The translations under genes and the position numbers were made by a program. The notes beneath the pieces are model-generated. The model did not search any database. It was not told the DNA's origin and saw nothing but the letters and a program-made list of their open reading frames with translations. From Inia geoffrensis (taxonomy: Eukaryota; Chordata; Mammalia; Artiodactyla; Iniidae), in assembly GCA_036417435.1 (NCBI GenBank), contig CM070900.1:170614815-170678814 (forward strand): a stretch of 64,000 nt of DNA, in the 5' to 3' direction. Every line of letters starts with the position of its first letter. The stretch's first letter is position 1. Shown in pieces: positions 58,950 through 64,000 of this stretch.

Positions 58950-59105
58950 AGAATTTTCTGCAATGGTCTATAAATCCAGACTGTTTTAAACAGTGGCCAG
59001 AAGCCACATGTGGCAATTAAGATTTGAAATGTGGGTAATTATTTCCTTTAAACTTAAATGTAATCACCTATGCCTCATGGCTATCATGTTGGACAGAATA
59101 GCTCT
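58950..59105. mobile_element. DNA-transposon-like MER fragment
   Basis: CAGTGGCCAGAAGCCACATGTGGCAATTAAGATTTGAAATGTGGGTAA and a closing TCATGTTGGACAGAATAGCTCT match the ends of a short old MER-type repeat ('gtagccactagccacatgtggctattgagcacttgaaatgtggctag … ttggacagcgctg'). The internal part is mostly deleted. I recognise it as a non-autonomous DNA element only from memory. Confidence 0.45.
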
Positions 59106-60239
59106 AAATTGTGAGTGAAAAAAAACTAAAGGAAACAATGTGGGGGAGATAAAGTAGTAACAGAAGTTAAATAGGCTATGAAGATTGAATGTGGAACAAT
59201 AAAAGTTAATGGTTAAAAAAAACAATTAAAAGTAAAATTGTAAAGACAGTACTGAAGAAAATATCACGACAGACGAATGAGTAGAAATAGGAAAATGCTC
59301 AAGAGGAATGTAGAAGCCAAAACCATTCAGTCATGGAAGGTTGAGGAAAATGATTAAAAACCAATTCATCACAAAAGAACAGATCCTTTACTATTTGTTC
59401 CCATTTACCACTAATCAAGTTTGCATGCTTGCTTTTTCCTAATAAAAATGTGTAACTAGGTTATTTCTAATTTCCTAATGCATTTTGGGGAAAGACTTCA
59501 TTAAAAATGTTATGCAAACTGAAATTCTACTAGATTTTATAATTCACTACCGACTCTAATCATTTACTGTCTTACTTTTTATCAAGTTCACTCCTGTTAT
59601 GCTAGTGGGTTTTTTTAGTATGTGTGTCTCTTGGCATTATATAAAAAGTTCTATATCAATTTTGTACAAGGTGATTCATACAAACATCAATTTTATATCC
59701 CTTATTTTTTATCTCTCAGTCATATAGTTATATTGGTATTAATTAGTATGGGTTTCTACAGTAATTTTTTAACCTGTTTTATTATTATAGTAAATGTAAA
59801 ACATAAAATTGCATTTCCTGCACATAGTAAATACATATAATAAATACAACTCTACTAATTAAGTTTTGGGTCATTTTCCATTTATTTATAGATATGACTT
59901 CAGCCATGTTTTATCAGTTTCTGCTGCAAGATAATTCCCAGTGAGTAAACAGAAAAAAAGGTACTCAAAGGTAACTTTGTTTCTCTAAAATATAATAATA
60001 TTTACATATTTAATAGATTATAAGTAACATTTAAACTGTATAGCTTCATACAAGTGGCTTTGAGGCTTTGTGGCTTTGCTTGTTGAATAGATACATATAT
60101 ATATCACATATACATATAAATATATACTATATATAATTTTGTTGCATTCTTATAGTTTTTTAAATTTGAAATATAATAAATGATAACCACAAACAAAATA
60201 ACCAGTTTTAAAGTAAAAAGTCATGGCTTCAGTTGATCT
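59106..60239. other. 1.1 kb unassigned AT-rich DNA
   Basis: Nothing nameable. The 72-codon plus frame 59622-59840 is hydrophobic and read from AT-rich sequence, without a domain. Confidence 0.5.
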
Positions 60240-60680
60240 CTCTCTATAGCTAACAATTTTAATAGGTCACGATGGATTCTTCCAAACCTTACTCAACAAA
60301 CATATGCACAGTTTTTATTGCAATGATATTCTTTATCTTTTTATTCAACTGTCCATTTTCACTGTATTTTTCATTGACTTCTTTCCTTGCTTGTCAACAT
60401 ATGGACTTTAATGACTAGGTCGTATTCCACAGCATTCACATGCCATATTCTATTTAACCAGTGCCTGAGTGATAAATATTTAGGTTATTTTTTATATTTA
60501 GATATTAAAAAGCAAGGAAGACCCATAGAAACTTTTGTGCCTATATCCTTGCACACATGTTTGATTAATTCTTGGAATGTGCTATTAAAAGTGAAGCAGC
60601 TGATACAAACAATAGTCATGCTTTAAATTTTGTTCTCAAATTTCTGTAGCATTTTAATTCTAACTAGTTATATGTTCAAC
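60240..60680 (-). mobile_element. Old L1M 3' fragment, antisense
   Basis: GACTAGGTCGTATTCCACAGCATTCACATGCCATATTCTATTTAACCAGTGCCTGAGTGATAAATATTTAGG and then CTTGCACACATGTTTGATTAATTCTTGGAA follow the antisense of an old L1 3' UTR ('…gtagtattccatagtatg…tttaaccagtcccctattgatggacatttagg…'). The 79-codon frame 60387-60626 lies in it and is chance. Confidence 0.55.
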
Positions 60681-60811
60681 CTCATTTTTCCGAGCTGACA
60701 ATAAACTTTATAATAGGACAATTTTAAATGAAAATAATATATTTTTATTATATGTCTGATTATGAAAGTGATTGAACATCTGTTCATATATTCATTAAAT
60801 AATTTACAAAA

Positions 60812-61023
60812 GGGCTTCCCTGGTGGTGCAGTGGTTGAGAGTCCGCCTGCTGGGTTCGTGCCCCGGTCCAGGAAGATCCCACATGCCACGGAGAGGCTGG
60901 GCCCGTAAGCCATGGCTGCTGAGCCTACGCGTCCGGAGCCTGTGCTCCACAATGGGAGAGGCCACAACAGTGAGAGGCCCAAGTATCGCAAAAAATAATA
61001 ATAATAATAAAAATAAAATAATA
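60812..61023 (+). mobile_element. CHR SINE, short form with head deletion, sense
   Basis: GGGCTTCCCTGGTGGTGCAG head and CCCAAGTATCGC end, then an (AAT)n-like tail. The sequence between CCGCCTGC and GGGTTCGTGCC is missing: other copies have CGATGCAGGGGACAC there. Duplication ATAATTTACAAAA at 60799-60811 and 61024-61036. Confidence 0.95.
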
Positions 61024-61313
61024 ATAATTTACAAAAAATAATTTCAAGTTTTTACTTTTGAAATAGTTTCAAACTTAAACAAACTTGTAAGAAAAATATG
61101 AACATGAAAGATGGACTCTGTAGACATTTTTTCCTAAACCAGCTGGCTTTATGTTTGGCTTTGCTGATAGAGGATGCTAGAAGGACACCCATAGAGGAAG
61201 AATGCACTTTCTTTTTTTCTTTCTTTCTTGAAGAAAGGGCTGTTTTTTTATAGAGTAGTCAGAGACTCTGCTAGAATAGGTGGGATCACTGGTAGCTTTC
61301 TCTTCAGTGGTCC

Positions 61314-61822
61314 TGTTGCAGGTAGGGGGACCCCTTCCAGGGCCTGAGAGTGGGCTCTTGTCTAACAATCTGAAATGAATTGTCTGAGGAGACACACATA
61401 CTGACAAAGCAAAAGACTTCATTGGGAAGGGGTGCCCAGGAGGAGAGCAGTAGGGTAAGGGAACCCAGGAGAACTGCTCTGCCACGTGGCTCGCAGTTTA
61501 AGGTTTTATGGTAATGGGGTTAGTTTCTGGGTCGTCTCTGGCCAATCATCTTGGTTGGCCCATATTTGTTCTGACTCAGGGTCCTCCCTGGTGGTGCATG
61601 CATCTCTCTGCCAAGATGGAGTTCAGCGTGAGGGTTTCTGCGAGGTTGGGAAGACATATCATTTCCTCTCTCCTCCTTTTGGCCCCTCCCCAGTTCTCCC
61701 TGTTAGTTTTCAGTGGCAGCACTGCATTCTTTATTGGGACCTTCTGTTGGGAGACAATTCAGGCAAGTGGTTATCATCGTGCCTGGCCAAGACGGGTGGT
61801 TTTGGTCAATGGTTCCTTGACA
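61314..61822 (-). mobile_element. Solo LTR of a class I (gamma) ERV, antisense
   Basis: On the minus strand the 509-bp LTR begins TGTCAAGGAACC and ends CTACCTGCAACA. It has a TATA-like CATAAAA (plus-strand TTTTATG, 61504-61510) and a poly(A)-signal site changed to AATGAA (plus-strand TTCATT, 61418-61423). The GT-rich and CTCCTCAGACAATTCATTTC region follows downstream of it. The 4-bp sequence GTCC is duplicated exactly at 61310-61313 and 61823-61826, the size expected for gammaretrovirus-type integration. No internal viral sequence lies next to it, so it is a product of LTR-LTR recombination. Frames of 102-177 codons reaching into it are not viral genes. Confidence 0.85.
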
Positions 61823-61826
61823 GTCC

Positions 61827-62281
61827 TGACAGATAAGTCGTGCTGGCACTTACTGGCAAGGTTCTCCATCAGCCAGCAGTGGGAAGCTCTTCAGACCTGC
61901 TGTGGTTCACAGACTACAGTTTCCATCTCCGTCATCAAGCAGTGGACATCTCTTACAGACCAGATGTGGCCGGCACACTCCACCATGTTTCATCCTCACA
62001 GACAGTCGACTGCTTGCTCCTTTGGTTATCATTCTTCTTAACTGTCCGAAGCTCAGTGTTAAGTTGGTACCCCGGACTTGCGTTTCTAAGTCTACCCTTG
62101 TTCATTCTTTGTCAGCTTTAGAAATAGTAATTATCTTGTGAAATTCCAGCTTCTGTACTCCTTGAAGTTCTCTGTCAACCTTTTACTAAAGTTTAAAATT
62201 TAAGTAAAATTTCTTTTAGATAAAAAAATCCTGTTCCCTTTACTGGTGTGGTTTCCATGTACCGGGAGGAATCTGGCTGAT
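61827..62281. other. GC-richer unassigned flank of the solo LTR
   Basis: Visibly richer in G and C than its surroundings up to about 62100, with three overlapping plus frames (61508-62041, 61840-62121, 61902-62141). None shows a domain. It could be an older retroelement into which the LTR inserted, together with 61196-61309 on the other side. Not assigned. Confidence 0.4.
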
Positions 62282-62295
62282 AAATTTAGTATTTG

Positions 62296-62500
62296 GGGCT
62301 TCCCTGGTGGCGCAGTGGTTCGGAGTCCGCCTGCTGATGCAGGGGACACGGGTTCGTGCCCCAGTCCGGGAAGATACCACATGCTGCGGAGCGACTGGGC
62401 CCGTGAGCCATGGCCGCTGAGCCTGTGCGTCTGGAGCCTGTGCTGCGCAACGGGGGAGGCCACAGCAGTGAGAGGCCCGCGTACCGCAAAAAAAAAAAAA
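62296..62500 (+). mobile_element. CHR SINE, short form, sense
   Basis: GGGGCTTCCCTGGTGGCGCAG head (the first G may be target), CCCGCGTACCGC end and A-run. TTAGTATTTG occurs at 62286-62295 and again after the tail at 62502-62511. The frames of 67-138 codons crossing it are spurious. Confidence 0.95.
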
Positions 62501-62511
62501 ATTAGTATTTG

Positions 62512-64000
62512 TTTTGCTTTGTGTTCTGTTGTTTCCTTCTTTCTACGTATTTTTCCTGTTTTTGAATTTTTTACTCAAGTAGTGAACAAATTTATCCAAC
62601 AGCAATTATTGAATAGTCAGATGTCTTCCCATTACTTTGAAAAGACACATTTCTTCAGTTAAATATCTCATAGCTTGCTCTTTTTGTTACGCTAAATTGT
62701 CTTTTGGTGCGCCAGTTCAATGGTGATTAAATATATTTTCTTTATTTTACATGTTGATCTATTTTGAAGCAAACTAAACTATATTATCCTGCCCTCTGTT
62801 GAAAAAAAAAAATAATCTTGAGATTTTCCAGGGTAATTATTTCAGTATCTTTTAATTTTTTCATAATTACCATTCTCTTTCATTTTTATACTTGTTTTTG
62901 AAGTATAATCTGTACTTTTAATCTGCATTTTCCCCCAGACTACAAAGTGTTTTATGTGTTTGATATTGAATTGCAAGGGCAAACTGGAAAAGTAGAATTT
63001 AGAACGTCATCAATAAAATTTTTAAAAATCTTAATTTTCCTCCTAAAAGTTGCCTGTATTACTCGTTTCCAAGTTTCTCAATCTACACAAGAGGCATCCT
63101 ACCTGGTAATTTGTCTGGGCATATTAAACTCTCTTGTATATTATATCAATTGGGGAAATGTGAACGTTAACATGTATCATCCCTATAGGGATAGACCCTC
63201 CCCTCACTTAGAACCAAGTTTGATGGAATTTTATTGCATTCCCTCTAAGGTACAATCATTTAGTTTCTTGGACATCTCCTCCTGGAGTGTATTGCTAAAT
63301 TTCAGCAAATATATAATTATTCCCCAAACAATTAACAGTAGTAGGCTGATCACAGTTATTCTGATAATCTATTCAAGAAATTCTGCCCATTTTTCAGTGT
63401 ATTATTAATTTCAGTCACAAGGATAGGCTATATTTAGACTATATTTCTTAATCAGATCATATCTAATCTACCTCTAATTAGACTTCTATTGTGATACTAT
63501 AGAACTATTTGCCAAATCCATGGGGGTATTGCCATAAAAATTATAAAAAGCAAATACTTCTAAGGGAATCAGATAGGGCCCTTAGGAGGTAACTTTCATC
63601 ATGTATATTAATGTATTATCTGAACAGACAGAAATGATAAATCTGCTGCCCTCTGGAGATGCTACCCTTGTGACTAATACTAGCGGTATCAAAACAAGGG
63701 CAAACAAGTTAAAACACTATATATCTTTAAAGGAATGCATCCAAAAACTATAGTGAACAACTATTATAAGGTACCTGCCAAGCATCTGAAATCTTTTTCT
63801 ATATTTAGTGAAATTCTACCAAAAAAGGATTGATGAGACTCACCTCACACTATAGAAAGAAAATACAATAATTCAGTAGGTTTTATTGTTTCCCATTATC
63901 CACTGCCTTCAGTATAAAAGGATTTTACAACTTTTGTAAAATTGCTTTAAGTGACTCTTTATGGCAGGAGTTTAATTTCCTGCCTTATTAACAGCATACT
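62512..64000. other. Unassigned; contains a 153-codon plus frame
   Basis: No gene can be supported. The open frame 62947-63408 is the longest non-SINE frame in the window. It has hydrophobic C-terminal stretches but no start context, domain or splice evidence. It is described under findings. The rest is AT-rich and unrecognised. Confidence 0.4.

Noticed and set aside
61508..62041. 177-codon plus-strand open frame, the longest in the window
   Set aside because: It crosses the boundary of the solo LTR and its duplicated target site, so it cannot be an old gene. It is antisense to the LTR and shows no domain. The flank alone is kept as a finding.
1..64000. CRISPR arrays, bacterial operons, phage or plasmid features
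   Set aside because: The window has vertebrate SINEs, LINEs and LTRs throughout, and no regularly spaced identical repeats with unique spacers.

Overview
This window is AT-rich vertebrate genomic DNA and almost certainly comes from a cetacean, probably a toothed whale. The main evidence is 19 copies of tRNA-Glu-derived SINEs of the CHR family. Most begin with GGGCTTCCCTGGTGGCGCAG and end in a poly(A) tail, or appear as the reverse complement. Many are the short form, about 200 bp, which I associate from memory with the deleted CHR-2 subfamilies amplified in whales. I saw no ruminant BovB or Bov-tA arrays, primate Alu or rodent B1/B2 elements. All family names here are from memory of consensus sequences and were not searched.

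I found no functional protein-coding gene, rRNA, free-standing tRNA or CRISPR array. Nearly all the longer open frames lie in SINEs, whose GC-rich body happens to lack stops in several frames, or in old retroelements. The window is best read as a gene desert or the inside of a large intron.

Layout. Bases 1-10.7 kb hold the antisense 3' end of an L1, a long old L1M 3' UTR (1650-2712), an L1M fragment (4335-4720) and two adjacent LTRs of different families (6497-7713). Bases 10.7-17 kb hold a SINE cluster, including one SINE inserted in the tail of another (10757-11095), and small old L1 and MIR pieces. Bases 17-28 kb hold an L2 remnant, an LTR-like repeat and two antisense copies of an ancient L1/HAL1-type element. 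The first of these retains a recognisable ORF1 relic; the second was later interrupted by a young truncated L1 (26067-26648). Bases 28-50 kb hold more SINEs, a textbook 5'-truncated L1 with a 13-bp duplication (31370-31997), L2 pieces and an L1 with an inverted 5' segment (46195-46736). Bases 50.1-52.6 kb are a near-complete MaLR (MLT1-type) LTR retrotransposon in antisense, with a SINE inside it. Bases 53-64 kb hold MIR, L2, DNA-transposon-like and LTR-like relics, more SINEs, and a solo class I ERV LTR with a 4-bp target duplication (61314-61822).

Nothing here works together as a pathway. The order of events can be read from nesting: L2, MIR and L1M/HAL1 are oldest, then MaLR, then ERV LTRs and the long-form SINEs, then the young L1s and short-form SINEs. 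The most useful second-look items are the nested and duplication-flanked insertions, a few repeat-free stretches that could be conserved noncoding elements, and one unexplained 153-codon open frame near the right end.
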